A stretch of DNA of 64,000 nucleotides from Vicugna pacos (GCF_048564905.1 NC_132993.1:71083001-71147000); one strand, 5' to 3'. Counted from the stretch's first letter, positions 42,455 to 56,021 are shown. Notes: generated by a model from the sequence alone, not told the origin. Numbers and translations are program-made.

Positions 42455-43345
42455 AAAAATCATGTTATATTGGTTGCTTCCAAGTTTTGGTAATCATAAA
42501 TGAAGCTACTGAAAACATCTGTGTGCAGGTTTTACATGAATATAGGTTTTCAAGTCCTTTGTATAAATAGCAAGGGCTGAGATTACTGATTTGTATGGTA
42601 AGAGTATGTTTACTTTTGTAAGAATTCAGCAACTGTCTTGCAAAATGGCTGTATCATTTTGCATTACTACCAGCAATGAATGAGAGTTCCCATTGTTCCA
42701 CATCCTTATCAGCATTTGGAGTTGTCAGAATAGTTGCCACACCATTCTAATAGGTATGCAGTGGTATCTCATTGTTGTCTTAATTTGCAATTCCTTAATG
42801 ACATAAGATGTTGAACATCTTTTCATATGCTTAGTTTCCATCTGTTTATCTTCTTTAGTGATGTGTCTTTTCAGATATTAGTCCCGTTTTTTAACTGGGT
42901 TGTTTGTTTTCTTACTGTTGAATTTTAAGAGTTCTTTGATCATATTGGATAACATTCCCTTATCAGACATGTTTTTTGCAAAGAATTTTCTTCCAGTCTG
43001 TGCTTTGTCTTCTCGTTCTCTTGACATTGTCTTTCACAGATCAGAAGCTTTTATTTTAGTGAAATCCAGGTAATCAATTCTTTTTTACGCAAATCATGCT
43101 TTTTGTTTTGTATACAAAAAGCCATTGCCATGAGCAAGGTCACCTTGGTTTTCTCCTATGTTATCTACTAGGAAATTCATAGTTTAGTATTTTACATTTA
43201 GATCTATAATTTTGAGTTAATTTTCATGAAGGGTGTAATCTGTGTGTGTAGATTCTTTTTTTCGCATGTAGATGTCCAGTTGTTTCAACATCATTTGTTG
43301 AAAACACTATCTTTGCTCCAACTGTGTTGCCTTTGCAAATATTTC
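42455..43345 (-). mobile_element. L1 LINE ORF2 3' region, antisense
   Basis: Ordered antisense L1 blocks: tggttgcttccaagttttgg, actgtcttgcaaaatggctg, agagttcccattgttccaca, caattccttaatgacataag, tgtgctttgtcttctcgttc, aaaaagccattgccatgagc, and catcatttgttgaaaacac. Middle-aged to old copy with indels. Confidence 0.8.
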
Positions 43346-43359
43346 AACGTTAATTTCAA

Positions 43360-43620
43360 CCATATAAAAGCAGAATAAAAACCTGTATATACAATATAAT
43401 TGCTGGTTTATAAGGAAAATATACTTAGATATAAGCAGGACACGAACTATGATGAAATGTTAACAGTTACTGCCTCTGGGCAGTGGGAGTTTATAGAGTT
43501 GTTACTTTGCACTTTCTAAATATTCCAATATCATGTTGCGATTGATACTGTATTTAATTATTTGATGTCATGATATACTGTTATAAACGTTAATAAACTT
43601 TTAATGTAAACATTAAAATA
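43360..43620 (+). mobile_element. Possible old L1-type 3' UTR fragment
   Basis: gatgaaatgttaacagttac, tgcctctgggcagtgggagt and tttgcactttctaaatattc resemble a class of old L1 3' UTRs (LINE). Orientation and family are tentative. Confidence 0.35.
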
Positions 43621-44000
43621 TTATATTAATTCTTATTTAAAATGCAACATCCCAATGTTAAAACAAATTTACAATACCATCGAATTCTAAAAGATTATAC
43701 ACATAATTCTATTTTAATAGACATTGAAAAAATGAAAATAGTTGAAATATGCTTCCAAGAGCATGACAACTAAATTTAACATCTATCCTGGATAGAACAG
43801 AAAAAGGACATTATGTAGAAACAAAGAAAATCTGAATGAAGGATGAACTTTCATTAAAAATAATATATCAATATCAGTTTATTAGTTATGAAGTAAACTA
43901 GCCTCTATTCCAAAATGATTTCCTTGATGCTGAAAACTATTGATTTACTCTGACTTGGAATTCTTGCAACTTTTTTTCTCTGACAAATCTCCAGCTCAAC
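43621..44000. other. No recognised element
   Basis: A+T-rich anonymous sequence. Confidence 0.4.
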
Positions 44001-44360
44001 TGCTTTTGTGCCAAACAGCCCATAACCTTCCCATTACATTCACTCTCACTCCTTTGTTTTAAGAATAAGGTCATATTCTAATAACCACCTGAGTTCCAGA
44101 AACCCACAAACCCATCAAGAGATTACCATGAAGCCAGACGCAATTGTATGAGTACTTCTGGAACAAGAAGAATGCAAGACCTGCACACCCTAATCCTTAT
44201 CACCTGTTCTGCACCCCAGACCCTTCCCATAAAACTTCCCCATACCCCATCCCTGGTGAACACACAGTTCTAAAAGCCTACTGTGGTCCCTTTTGTCTGA
44301 CAAAGCAATTAAAGCTGTTTCTTTTCTACTTCATCCAAAACTCTGTCTCTGAGACTCAGA
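44001..44360 (+). mobile_element. Probable ERV1-type LTR remnant
   Basis: Layout is LTR-like: C-rich upstream part (ccttcccataaaacttcccc, with a TATA-like cataaaa), a poly(A)-signal-like aattaaagctgtttctttt, and a ctctgtctctgag end. No second LTR recognised nearby. An old fragment; family not certain. Confidence 0.4.
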
Positions 44361-46440
44361 GAGAGTACACAAAGGCCAACATTTTGTCAACAGTTGTGAC
44401 AAACGTATCATACAAAATAAGATGTTAAAAACAGGTAAAACTGAGTATAGGTTATCTAAAACACTTGATCTATCTTCACAAATTTTCTGTAAATATAAAA
44501 TCATTATAAAATAAAAGTTCTCTTTTAAAAATGCTGATTTATGACTCAATAATCATAAAATTTTTAAATGGATTATTTAATTTTGAAAAAAGTAACATAT
44601 GCACATGGTATATAATTATAATGGTACAAGTGAGATGATTTTATTTATAGATTACTGTGTCACCTATGTAAATGCAAGATCAGTTTTCTATTGATTTATA
44701 TATACCTGGCTGACTTACACAAAGGCTCTGGAGAATCATCAACCATTTCTAAAAAATAATACATAAATCATTATTTCTACCCACCCAAGAGCTTTCTGGA
44801 CAATGAGAAGCAGCTTGATTAAAAATCAAAGCCTCAGTGTGAACAGGCTCATCTAAGTTGCAGATGTGGCACTATAAGCCCCTCCTACTACTAAGCACTA
44901 GGATAAAACAATAGAAATTAATCAGGAGGTTGCTAATCCAGGACACTATAATGCGACACTGATGTTTTAAATACGCTAAAAGCATAACTTGGCAAGCAAT
45001 CCTTCATCTAAGTTTGGTAGAGCTGAAAACCTGAAGTCTCTGAACAATCATATCCACTTTTTTAGTACTTAGATGCCTACCTGTGAACACTCACTTTTTA
45101 AGGATGATATTGGCCAATATGGAATGGCAAAAAAAAAAAAAAAAAAAAAGAAAGAAAGAAAGAAAAGAAAAGAAAAAGGAAAAAGATAACTAGTTATACT
45201 GAATTTGTAGCAGAGACAAAAGTGATCTGATCTTCTTAGTCTAGATTCTGCAGCCATCATTTGAAGCACTACTTGGACTACAGAGTTCAAGCATATGGAA
45301 ATTGTTAATGTTAGCACCACAGAGTATAGGCAACAAACACTATGAAAGAATGAATGTTAAGGTAGAGGGGCCATTACACATAAAGACAGCATGCATAAGA
45401 AAAGGTTTAGTTCTTCCAAAGACAATGATGATTTATCAGCTCCATGAAGATTCAACAGTTGAGGGCCATTCTACCACTAAAATGAGATATTTTTGTTTAA
45501 GAACTTTCCTGAGAATTCTTATGGGAGGCTGTGTCAAGCAATCGAGAGTCTGGGAGCTAAACTTAAGCTTTTTCAGAAGCCATGTGGACTGTGCTGAAAT
45601 TAGATTTCTATTTAATATTGCTATGATATATAAAAAGTCTCACTTCACTTTGTCTTTTGTCTTGAATTTGTGTGTTCTTTTAAAAATTTATTTTGGCTAG
45701 AGTATTTGCTATAGAAATAAAAAAAAAAATCATACTGCATGTCATCCCCAGAATCCGTAGTGTATTTCTAGCCCATTCTGTAATATGTTAGTAGAATTTG
45801 TAACCCCACTGTTACAGAAACATTAATCTATCCACAATGTTTGGAACATAATTTGCGTTTCTTTCCGTTACAAGAAAAAGAAATGGCTGAATGTTCCATT
45901 GTATGTTGTAGTATATTTTGCTGTTTTGATAGACAATAATGCATATGATTTTCTAAAATTATGTTACAGCCTTATTTTTGTTTCAATGTATTCAATTTCT
46001 AATGGTTTCTAATAATTTTTTTCCAAATTTTTTTACTTTTGTTTTTCTTCATGTAACATTGATGAAGGATCAAGAAATATGACCAAAAAGCTGGAATAAA
46101 TATTAATTTTGACTCCCCTGCCCCCGCAAAAAACCAAAGCCTGCCATTTTGTATGTCTGAACACTCTGGTTATTTATCTGTGATAATTTAATAAACCAAT
46201 GACAAATATCAAGTACATTTATTCATTTACATACATTATAAACAGCACTAAAGTAAGTGTGAAACATGCCACAAGGGAATAACAAAGCACTATTGAGTTT
46301 TAGAGGAGGGACTGTCACATCCTCATGAAATGACCTATAGTTTCAGAGGCTAATTTGAGTCAGTTGCATAATCTTGAATGGTATTTTGGGGTTTTGTTTC
46401 TGCTTTTCTTTGTATTTCAATCTCAAAACAATGTTTCTTT
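44361..46440. other. No gene recognised
   Basis: A+T-rich. A 132-codon frame at 45302-45700 shows no domain similarity and no exon context. Confidence 0.4.
45129..45182. repeat. Poly(A) and (GAAA)n simple repeat
   Basis: Twenty-one A followed by gaaa and gaaaa units. It could be the tail of a diverged retroelement, but no body is recognised before it. Confidence 0.9.
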
Positions 46441-46750
46441 AAAGTGACCAAGAGAATGGGCCTCACAGACCTCCAACTGTGGGAGCATAATTGACCAAAG
46501 GCCCAATGTCTGTGCTCTGGAATCTCTCAGTGAGTACTTGTGTACCCAGGGCAAACTTCCCACAAGCTGCTCCCAGCCAACAAACGAAGGCAGCAGGGAT
46601 CCTGAGATACACTCCTAGTAAGGGACTCCCTGGACCAGCAACTGGGCTCATGGCTACCCCAAGTCCTTGCTGGACTTTCCTTCAACTGCATAGCATTTTA
46701 CTTTATAATTCAGTGAGAGGCTGTTTTTTCCTTCAGTTATGATTTTAGAC
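46441..46750. other. Unassigned higher-GC block
   Basis: About 300 bp richer in G+C than its flanks, open on both strands (46463-46651 minus, 46491-46742 plus). The appearance of cctggaccagcaactgggct and similar blocks suggests an old interspersed repeat. No protein family recognised. Confidence 0.3.
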
Positions 46751-48349
46751 AATCAATATTTACTGGTATGGTAAACATGTTTAGTTTTGGTTTGCCATTG
46801 TATTGCATCATATTATATAATACTCTTTCATTTTATTTTGTCCCCTCAATCTTTTATTGTATAATCCTTGTGTGTGTATATAGTTTGATAACTGAATGAT
46901 CTCTATATTCATTTTAGTAATTAATTTATAGCTATAAGGTAAAATGCACTTAAATTTCTACTTATTTATACACCATTGATTGACTCTACTATGAACAATG
47001 ATGAAATTAACATTCTACTTTCCCTCCTCTTTTCCCTCAACTGTACCTTCCCATTTTACTTAATTGTGTTGATTTTTTGCTAGTTACCTTTATAACCTCT
47101 ATTATTTGATATATTATATACTTGATGTTTGCCCCGTGCAATAAAACATAAGGGAAAAAACTTCCTTATAAGACTTCTTTTAAAAAATATTTTAAAAAAT
47201 TCTTATTGAAGTATAGTCATTTTCTTTTAACACTTCTTTCTTCCCTTCCTTTCCTTATTTATATCATTTTGATGTAATAAGAACTTATAATATTTACAGC
47301 TTGTTCTGTATTAGAACACTCAGTTATGCTAGGCTAATTACTACAGTTAGAATATGTCAATTCTCAACTCACTTCTTTTCAAGATGGAATAGCCAGGGCT
47401 GGTTTTACACACCTCACTTAAAGAAAAATCAAAAGAACAAGACAAAATATATGATGCAATTGTTACCTGACATACTGGACAACAGTCAGCACAGAACAGT
47501 GATGCCTGAGGGAAGGGAAACAAACAAGGTCAGCCCTGTGATCGTTACAGCTCATGTCTGGATTTCAGTCCACAGGGCAGAGGCAGAACCCAAACAAAGC
47601 CTGGTGTTAAAGGGATGGGACAGAGTTGAGAATTCAGGAAGGTCAACGTGGCTAGAATTCACGGGGAAGAGAATCAGAGGGGACCGGACATCAATAAAAA
47701 GGCAGAGCTGAACACCTCTTTCTGGGATTAATTCAGTAAGGAATAACAAGCTCAGTTGAAGAGTCCTTCAAGCTCATTAAACTACTGCACAGTTTTATTA
47801 GAAAGTAATATAATGATATGTTTGAAAATGCCAGAGCATTCTAATCAGACTTAAAATTTAATTTTCTTCCTTTTCTTTAAGTAATGTTTTATTGAAGGGC
47901 TATAATAGGAAAATCAATAGATGTACACAGTTGGATATCCTCATTTTGACAGAATAAAGGACTTCAAGAGAAAGATTCCGATAGAGGTGAACCATGTAAA
48001 TTTCTCTTACAATATGTGTAATAAGATCATTTTTTAAAAATAAATGCTTGAAATCTTACTCATATTCATTTCTTTTGCATATTATTCCAATTCCAAGATT
48101 CTTAAAATGTTACAATTGATTAAATAAAGATGTTCTCAAAACAATGTAAAGCTATTCAGGTAATAACAATAATCAAATAAATATTTTAAGATTAAAAAAA
48201 TCATCTGCATTCTTTATCTTAGGTTGGAATTTGTAAAAAATTCGAATTATGTTTAGCTCATTTTTCTAATTCACATTTTGTATGGCATACTTCACTTAAT
48301 CAGTCTCTAAATCAGGTGTGAGGAAAAGAAAAACAAAAAATGAGGAGTC
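46751..48349. other. No gene recognised
   Basis: A+T-rich apart from a moderately GC-rich block at about 47380-47720 holding a 136-codon frame with no domain. A tiny stretch at about 47200 (ttattgaagtatagtca) resembles the antisense ungulate L1 tail. Confidence 0.35.
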
Positions 48350-48540
48350 TCCTTTAACTGAGCATGACGCTAGATACTTCATGTACGTTGCCACTTAATT
48401 TTCTCAGTAGCTATGAAAAATAGGTACCATTACCTTCATTTCTCTTATTAAAAAATTCATGATCAAGTAGCTCACTTGCCTAAGGCTACAGAGTGAGGAA
48501 AGGTTAGAAGCAAGACATAAACCTGGATTTGAAATACAGG
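48350..48540 (-). repeat. MIR SINE, antisense
   Basis: ctagatacttcatgtacgtt, gccacttaattttctcagta, agctcacttgcctaaggcta, and ataaacctggatttga follow antisense MIR order. Confidence 0.6.
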
Positions 48541-51250
48541 ATGAGAAACAGAAATGGAAATGGCAAGATAACTCAAAAGATGTGAAAATTTTAAGGAGTG
48601 AGTGATCAGCCACTCCAAAAGACGAAGAGGTCCAGAGTGGTAAGGACTGACCAACATCTATTGAATGAGGTTATAGAAGTTGTTGGTGATATGCCAAAGA
48701 AGTCCGTGTAGAGTCTGAAGATAGAAATGAAAGTGGAAGCAAAAAGTGAAGAACTGAAAAAAATTGAGAGCAGACAGCTGCTTCAAAAAGCTGAGTTGAA
48801 AATGAGAGGGAAAAAAAACAGATAATTGGCATTAGGGGTATGAACAGGTTTAAAGAGCCTAGAGTTATTCTAGGTTTGGTTTTGGATTATTTACTTATTT
48901 TTAAAAACTAAGATAGGAGAGACTTAAGCCATGTCTATGTACCACTTTGGAAAAGACCTAATCAATATGTAGAATTTAAAGGAAAGCTCTGCACCAAATC
49001 TATACAATAAGAAAAGCTTATTTTCAAAGTAACGCATTTTCAAAGGAGTCCAGCTTTCAGATCAATAGGCTTACTGTAAAAGAAAAAAATAAACACTGAT
49101 AGTTCAAATTTTTATATGGCAGTTGAAATCCTTATTAGATAATGACTGGGTTGGCTCCGATAAAAGTCAGATATTCATGTTTTTGGAAACATGGTGTGCT
49201 GGCCTTGCCATAAACTTGGAAATATTTAAGTAAAAACAAAATATGTAAGACAATATAAGAAAGAGGAGTACAAGAGAAGGAATGACTGGCACAGGTGAAG
49301 GGAGAGAACATATAGCAGGGTATTTCTGAGGAATGAGTTAACCTTCAGCTAGAAGTACAGAGCCCTTCCTGGAGGTCAGTCCTGCCACACAGGTTGGTAA
49401 CAACAGGGAGGGTCTAGAAGCCTTAAATTAGAGGAGGAGGATGGAGATGGTGGAGCGTTAAATCCTCCGTGGACAAGATCAATGGAGAGTTTAAGTATAT
49501 GAGGAAATCTGTGAAATGATTACTCCTGTGCAAGGGAGAAAAAGATAAAGACCTAGAAAAGTCAAAGAACATAGCCAAGTTAGACCTAGGATTCAAACTA
49601 ATGGCTGCCTACTGCCAATAAACTTGTTCTTTTAGCCACAGCATGTCATTTGCCATCATGGAAGACGTAATGCTTTGCATGTGTGTAATAAACTGTATAA
49701 ACTATTCATTATTTCATTTCCCCCATAACCACAATGATAATCAAAGTCTGATCATTCTTGGGAGGAGGGGAAATAAGCTGATCTTGGGAAAGTTAAGTGA
49801 CTTTCTAAGTGCCACAGAAAAAAAGAAAAAAAAGCAGAAACAGACCTTAAATTCATAACTTCTGACCCCTTCCCCGGCTAGTTTTCCAAAGTAACATGCT
49901 CTTCCCTTCTATTGTATACTGTGTCTGTAATCTGTAGTTAAAAAAAAAAAAAGAAAGAGCACTTATTATGTCTCATATTTGCTCAGCACTTTCACGTAAG
50001 TAATACAATTTAGACATTTCCCCTCTACCTTCTTTCTTTTTTTTCCTTTCTGCCTTCCTTCTGCCCTGGGCTCTAGGGAAAGCAGAAGATACTTTGAGTG
50101 CTTCCTCTAATTTTGCTTCTATTCTTCCCATGCCATGCTCACTATCTTTATTACTGACAATAAAGGTCTTAGTCTCATCAAATGTGTCCGTCTTATTGAG
50201 CATGTCCACCCTATACATTCCAGCAAAACTCAGAATATCTGTATGGTTTCACATGTTTCCTACTCTTTCTTCTGGTTTTAATGACACAACAGTCTAGTCT
50301 TTCTCCTGACAAACAATTTTCTTAGGATTCACTTATTTCTTTGGGCAACTCTGAGTAAAGTTTTACCTCATAAAACTGATTTCAACTCAAGTATCATATC
50401 ACTTCTGATAGCGTTTGTTGTAAGTATTTCTATCACCTCTTACATTCAAACACTGTTTTCATTTTCCTGACCATTGCCATTCCCCATTTAGATCTTGGAA
50501 ATTCATTTTTTCTCCCCCTCAGTAGCCTACAAACTGGGCTTGCTGCCTCCAAAAATACTACTCCCAATAATATTACACATACAGGTATTCCACTGTCCCA
50601 CCTGAAAACTTTGATGAGTACTTTTTTTTCATATAGAAGTCCACTAACTCCTTGGTTAGATACTTAGGATTCTTCAGATATACACTGACACTTCTTTTCT
50701 ACTTTTTTTCCCTCTTTACTTTCTAACACCAACACCATGCTTCAGCTGCTCTGAGTTAGTTGCTAAAATCATATTATGTATAAACATCTACCCATACCTC
50801 CTTTAATTTGCTTTGCATGGCAATATTTTCTCTTACTTTTGCCTCTGAGGCTATTGTTGGTTCCCTAAAAAGGTATACAGCATTTAAAATGTAATGAAAA
50901 ATAAGCAAGATATATATTAACTTAGGAAAGAAAAGTGTGCATGTATCTCTATAAAATTAAATCATAGTATACAATCATGATTTGTTTTTAAACTATATTT
51001 TATATTTGAAGATACTCTGATAAAGAGTGCCAACTTTCTCGATTCACCTTTAGTTTTTGTATTAAAAATATTTTTAAAATATATAGATTTATGCTTATAT
51101 ATGTTATTGGGAATATTCATCTAATTACAAAATACTGCAGTGTGATTAAACATATGATGATGCATTTAGTAAGATTCTTTTCTCCTTCAAAATTGAAATC
51201 TTATGAAATTTATAGTATTTATAAAAAGCTACATGTAATAACAAGATAAA

Positions 51251-51265
51251 GCAGCAGGTGGAGCT
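51251..51265 (+). promoter_or_regulatory. CTCF-like motif
   Basis: gCAGCAGGTGGAGCT fits the CTCF core at 13 of 15 positions (first base and the C of GGC differ). Motif match only. Confidence 0.32.
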
Positions 51266-51709
51266 CTAGAAGGCATTAGTACTACTCTTCTCCCATCACT
51301 TTTATTGCTGGATCTGAAGTCATTGGGGAATCTAGATACACATTCAGACACCCTTATTTTTCTTATTCTCTTATATTTTTATTTTTATAAGTATAATATG
51401 CATTCATTACTGGATTCTGGCATTTCTAAAATTAATGGATAGGTTACATTTATCCAATATTTAAAAAAATACTGACATAATATTGTTAGTAAGTATATTT
51501 CAACATTTATACTTTTATGATGTTAATGTGCTAAAATACACATTTTTTAAATGATATGCATTGAAAGTCAACCAATTGTTGTTTTACCTTTAAATTTTCC
51601 TTTTTTAAGCTACAACCTAATAGTTACCTTGTAGGTATCACTCAAGAGAAAAATCAAGTAATATATATTATAAATATCATGTCCTTAGTTCACATCCCAA
51701 TTTATCTCT

Positions 51710-51736
51710 AATTATTCAATTAATTCTTGAATAATT
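51710..51736. repeat. 10-bp inverted repeat with 7-nt loop
   Basis: aattattcaa, loop ttaattc, ttgaataatt. Confidence 0.9.
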
Positions 51737-51834
51737 TCATCTCATCCTCATTAAATCTTCTTTGACTTAGGTAAAATTAGTTGGTTTTCCTAAGTGCCCT
51801 ATTATCATCAACTACAGCAATTTAATTGTAATTA

Positions 51835-51940
51835 ATAATTTAATTTTATGTCCTCCTGCTGGGCTATGAACTTGTTATATCAACAACATCTAGCACAGAG
51901 CCTGGCATTGTGTTTCATACTCAATAAACATTCACGTCAT
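51835..51940 (+). repeat. L2 or MIR-type 3' end
   Basis: ctatgaacttgttatatcaa, catctagcacagagcctggc, atactcaataaacattcacg: the common 3' block shared by L2-type repeats. Confidence 0.55.
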
Positions 51941-52789
51941 GGAATAGTAGGAGATGTGCATTTGGAGCATAGATGAGAGCAATGAGAAAAACAGTAACTC
52001 TGGACAAAGCAAGGGACATAAAAGGGAAATAAGTGATGGAGAAGGAATGGTGGCAGATTTGCAAGTGCCTCATTTAAATCCAAGAGTGACAAGATAATCT
52101 TTGGTAAACAGAGTAGGATTGGCAGATTGGAGTAACTCCAGACCAGTTTTGAGGCTATACTACTACTTTGAAGAGACACATTTATGACAGTCAATATCAA
52201 AGGTCAGGCAGGTAACTTAAATGAGTAAGACAGGGCTGGTCAGGACTTTGGAAAGCTGAGAGCACATGCTCTATCTAAAGGAGATATCATCTACTCAGTT
52301 CCAGAAGCTACTTGCTATGTAGAAATGTGGGCTAAATATTTGACATCTCTTAATCCTATAGGCGAAAGAAAAAAAAATCCCGTAAACTTATGAATTGTTA
52401 ATTAATTTCAAATTTTAAAGACAAAATCTGGCTTAAACAAATTTTGCCTGTATATTTTATCTGTCCCAAAGACAATCAATTTGCCTTTCCCTGATTCAGC
52501 TAGGGCAATAGTAGCAATGAGGGAAAGGCAGTGGTGGATTCCAGGAACAACTGGGAAGATTATGTAGGAACTAGTAACTGATATACATAAACACAATAAA
52601 TAGAAATATACATTTGTAGATACAGTTATATAATTTTGAGTGCAATTGTTTGAGCTACGGCAATTTTTCCTATCTTCTTGTTCCATCTTCACTTACTCCC
52701 TATTTATTTTAAGCCGTATGTTAAAGAAGAAAGCAGTCTTCTTTTTGAAATTGTCAGTTTCTCTCTTTGTTCCATTTATTTAACATACA
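51941..52789. other. No recognised element
   Basis: Anonymous sequence. Confidence 0.4.
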
Positions 52790-53009
52790 TACGCTAGTTC
52801 ATTACAAAATTAACATATGCTCTTTGAATATCCAAAGATATATCAAGAATATCCCTCCTCCTACTTGATTTTATTCCATACGAACAGCCACAATTAACAA
52901 CTTGATTTATATTCTTTCAAATTCTTTCCTATAAATGTGTAACTCCTTAAATATATAAATATATACATTACACTCTTTTATGGCTCTTTCAATCCTTTTT
53001 TGATGTAAT
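52790..53009 (-). mobile_element. Older L1 3' UTR fragment, antisense
   Basis: ttctttcctataaatgtgta, aaatatatacattacactct and related A+T-rich blocks resemble older L1 3' UTRs read antisense. The younger L1 that follows may have inserted into this copy. Confidence 0.4.
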
Positions 53010-54355
53010 CCTTTTTTTTCCCAGTTTCATTGTGACATAACTGACATATAACACTGTTAGTTCATGTTACATAACATAGCGATTCACTATTTCTACATAC
53101 TTCAAAATTAAGTCTACTTATGTCACCCTTCAAAGATATTAGTATTACATAGTTATTGATAGTATTTTCCACATTGTACATTTCATATCTGTGACTCATT
53201 TATGTTTCAACTGGAAGTTTGTGCCTCTTAATCTGCCTCATCTTCTTCTCCCATCCACCCCTGGCAACTGTTTATTCTCTGTATCTATAACTCTGTTTCT
53301 GTTTTGTTATGTTTGTTCATTTTATTTTTTTGGAGGGTTCCGCATGAAAGTGAAATCATACAGTATTTGTCCTTCTCTGTCTGGCTTATTTTACTTAACA
53401 TAATACCCTCTAGGTCCATCCATGTTGTTGCAAATGGCAAGATTTCATTCTTTTTTCTGGGTAATATTTTTATGAGTGAGCATGCACACACATTCATACC
53501 ACCTTCTTTATCCATTCATCTATCAATGAGAACTTCCCTTATCTTGGCTACTACAAATAATGTTGCAATGAACATAGGAGTAGGTTCATATATCTTTTCT
53601 AGTGACTGTTTTTTTTTTTTTTTTTCTTCAGATAAATACCCAGGAGTGGAATTGCTGGATTATATGGTATGTCTTTTTTTTTTTTTTTTTTTTTTTTTGG
53701 TAGAGTTTCTGTACTGTTCTCCATAGCGGCTGCACTAATTTACATTCCCACCAACAGTGCTTGAGGGCTCCTTTTTCTCCACATCCTCACCAACACTTAT
53801 TATTTGTTGTCTTTTTGATGATAGTCATTCTGACAAGTGTGAGGTGGTATCTTATTGTGGTTTTGATTTGTATTTCCCTGGTGATTAGTGATGGGGAGCA
53901 TCTTTTTATGTGCCTCTTGTCCATCTGTATGTCTTCTTTGGAAAACTGTCTATTCAGATCCTCTGCCCATTTATTGATCAGGTTGTTTTTTATTTTGACT
54001 TGTATGAATTCTTTGTATACTTCGAATATGAATCTCTTATCAGATATATCATTTGCAAATATCTTTTCTCATTCAGCCTTTCATTTTGTTGACAGTTTTT
54101 TTAGCTGTGTGAAATCTTTTTAATTTGATGTAGTCCCATTTGTTTTTCCTTGGTTTGTTACTCTTGCCTGAGGAGACATGTCCAAAAGAACAGTACTAAG
54201 ACCAATGTTAAAAAGCGTACTGTCTATATTTTCTTCTAGATTTAAGGTTTCAGATCTTATATTTAAGTCTTTAATCCATTTTGAATTAATTTTTGTGCCT
54301 GGTGTGAAAGTGAAGTCTAGTTTCGCATGAAGATGCAAAGAAATACATAGTTTGC
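53010..54355 (-). mobile_element. L1 LINE, 3' UTR and ORF2 end, antisense
   Basis: Antisense L1 order is clear: tcattgtgacataactgaca, gaagtttgtgcctcttaatc, tggctactacaaataatgtt, gaattgctggattatatggt, cattcccaccaacagtgctt, aagtgtgaggtggtatctta, aaaactgtctattcagatcc, and ttttgaattaatttttgtgc. Truncated at the L1 5' side near 54355. Two long T runs interrupt it (53609-53625 and 53674-53698). Confidence 0.85.
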
Positions 54356-55139
54356 ATGAATGTAGTTTGATCCTTTTAATAAAAGTGAGCACATTGTATA
54401 TTTGTATAGCATTTTAATGTATTTATAGTATTTTTATAATATGGTTCTGCAACTTGTTTTTTTTTTTTTATCATGGCTATCTCTCCACTATATATGCATT
54501 TCATTTATGCCAAGTGAAATATATATAACCTGGAAAGAAAAGCAGGAAAAATATGAAAACTGCACAGGCATTTCTGTTCAATAAGCATAATGTCTCTGAA
54601 TCAATGCAGACAAGAATTGTCTTTCCATTTCCTTTGTTCTCTCTCCACTGGTCTTGGTCCCTAAGACCACTGAGTGCCTTTTCTATTGTGAGCTCCTGCA
54701 GCACCAGCTTTGATCTAGTAGTTGAAGAATCTCTGTTTTGTAAAACATTGTCTTTTTATAGAAACCAATTAATTTATTCAGGGCCACTGTCTTCAATTAG
54801 ACAATTTCCTGGGAGATTTTTAAGAATAATTTTGATTACAGATAAATTTAGCCTATATACTGGCTGTAGAACCTAGCTCTCTGTTAAGTTACAACTCTTT
54901 TTCATTTTCTACCTGACTTTTTATCAGCAAAATAATACTCCATTCTGCACATATACAATAATGCATTTGCTGATTCTCTATGGATGTACATTTACTTAGA
55001 GAGGAGTAGTGTCCCTCGTTTTCACTCTTCTTTGGAAACATCTTACCTATTCTAAGTACTTCTTCTGGCTTAATTTTTAAATTAATTTCCAAAAATCAAA
55101 TTAGCTTTGTTAGTATTCTGAATAGAAGTGAATTAAAGT

Positions 55140-55375
55140 TAAGGATATTTTTTACTATTGTTTATTGAGTACTACTTTCATGCCAAGCATTCCTGGAATC
55201 ATTTAAATCTCTTAAGTCTCTGAAGTAGACACTGAGCTGTTATTATGAATACTATGCAAATAAAACGTTGGGGCTCAGAACCATTAAGTAATATTGCCTG
55301 AGTTATGCAGCAAGTGAGTATTAGGGCTAAGATCTGAAACCAGACTTCAGAGCCTCCAACCTACTGAATTTTATA
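55140..55375 (-). repeat. MIR SINE, antisense
   Basis: tgtttattgagtactacttt, catgccaagcattcctggaa, gctcagaaccattaagtaat and gatctgaaaccagacttcag follow antisense MIR order. Confidence 0.6.
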
Positions 55376-56021
55376 TGATATGTATTATATTTTGCTTTGA
55401 ATTTGGTGAGAATTAACATATTTACAATATCAAATCTTCCCAATTAAGAATATGTTATCTGTGTGTTTCTCCTAATATTCAAATAATGACATTCATAATA
55501 GTAATAATATAATACCTATCATTAAGGGCTTCTGATATTCTACAATATGCATATGCATTTATTCATCATTTAGATATTTTTTATGTCATCACTTTTCATA
55601 TCATTTCAAGACTATTTTTATCATTATGTTTACCAGTTTTTAGCCTCTAATACAGATTGATTTCAGAAATAAGGGATTTAATTAAGTGGCAGTGAATTTA
55701 GCTTGTATAATAATAAAGCTATATTTCACTCTAGAAAATCCTAAAAATAAGGTTGTGTTTAAAATGTTAATAGGCAAAATAAACAGAGAAGTGAATATAA
55801 TCTTTTTAAATTGTTAAATATCCATATTTAAGTTGGTTGATCTGATTTAAGAATTTAAAAAAGTAAAGTGTTCCAAACAACTCAAATCCTAATTAGAAAC
55901 AATTGACATTCATTCTGGTATTCTGATGGTCACTTCCTTCTAACCACTATTAAATAGGTGAAAGTAAACAAGAATCCCTTACAGGAAAAAAAAGCAACAA
56001 AGAATTTATAAAACATGATGA

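Larger units (their letters stand above)
48541..51834. other. No gene recognised; small MIR fragments
   Basis: Anonymous sequence with short antisense MIR-like pieces at about 49560-49615 and 49720-49835, and a MIR-like start at about 49960. Contains a CTCF-like motif at 51251 and a hairpin at 51710. Confidence 0.4.

Noticed and set aside
45302-45700. 132-codon open frame
   Set aside because: No domain, no exon or promoter context, and no evidence beyond length in anonymous DNA.
47301-47711. 136-codon open frame in moderately GC-rich sequence
   Set aside because: No recognisable family. The composition suggests an old repeat, and length alone is not support.
53304-54123. Open frames of 120-140 codons on the plus strand
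   Set aside because: They are antisense translations of an L1 copy.
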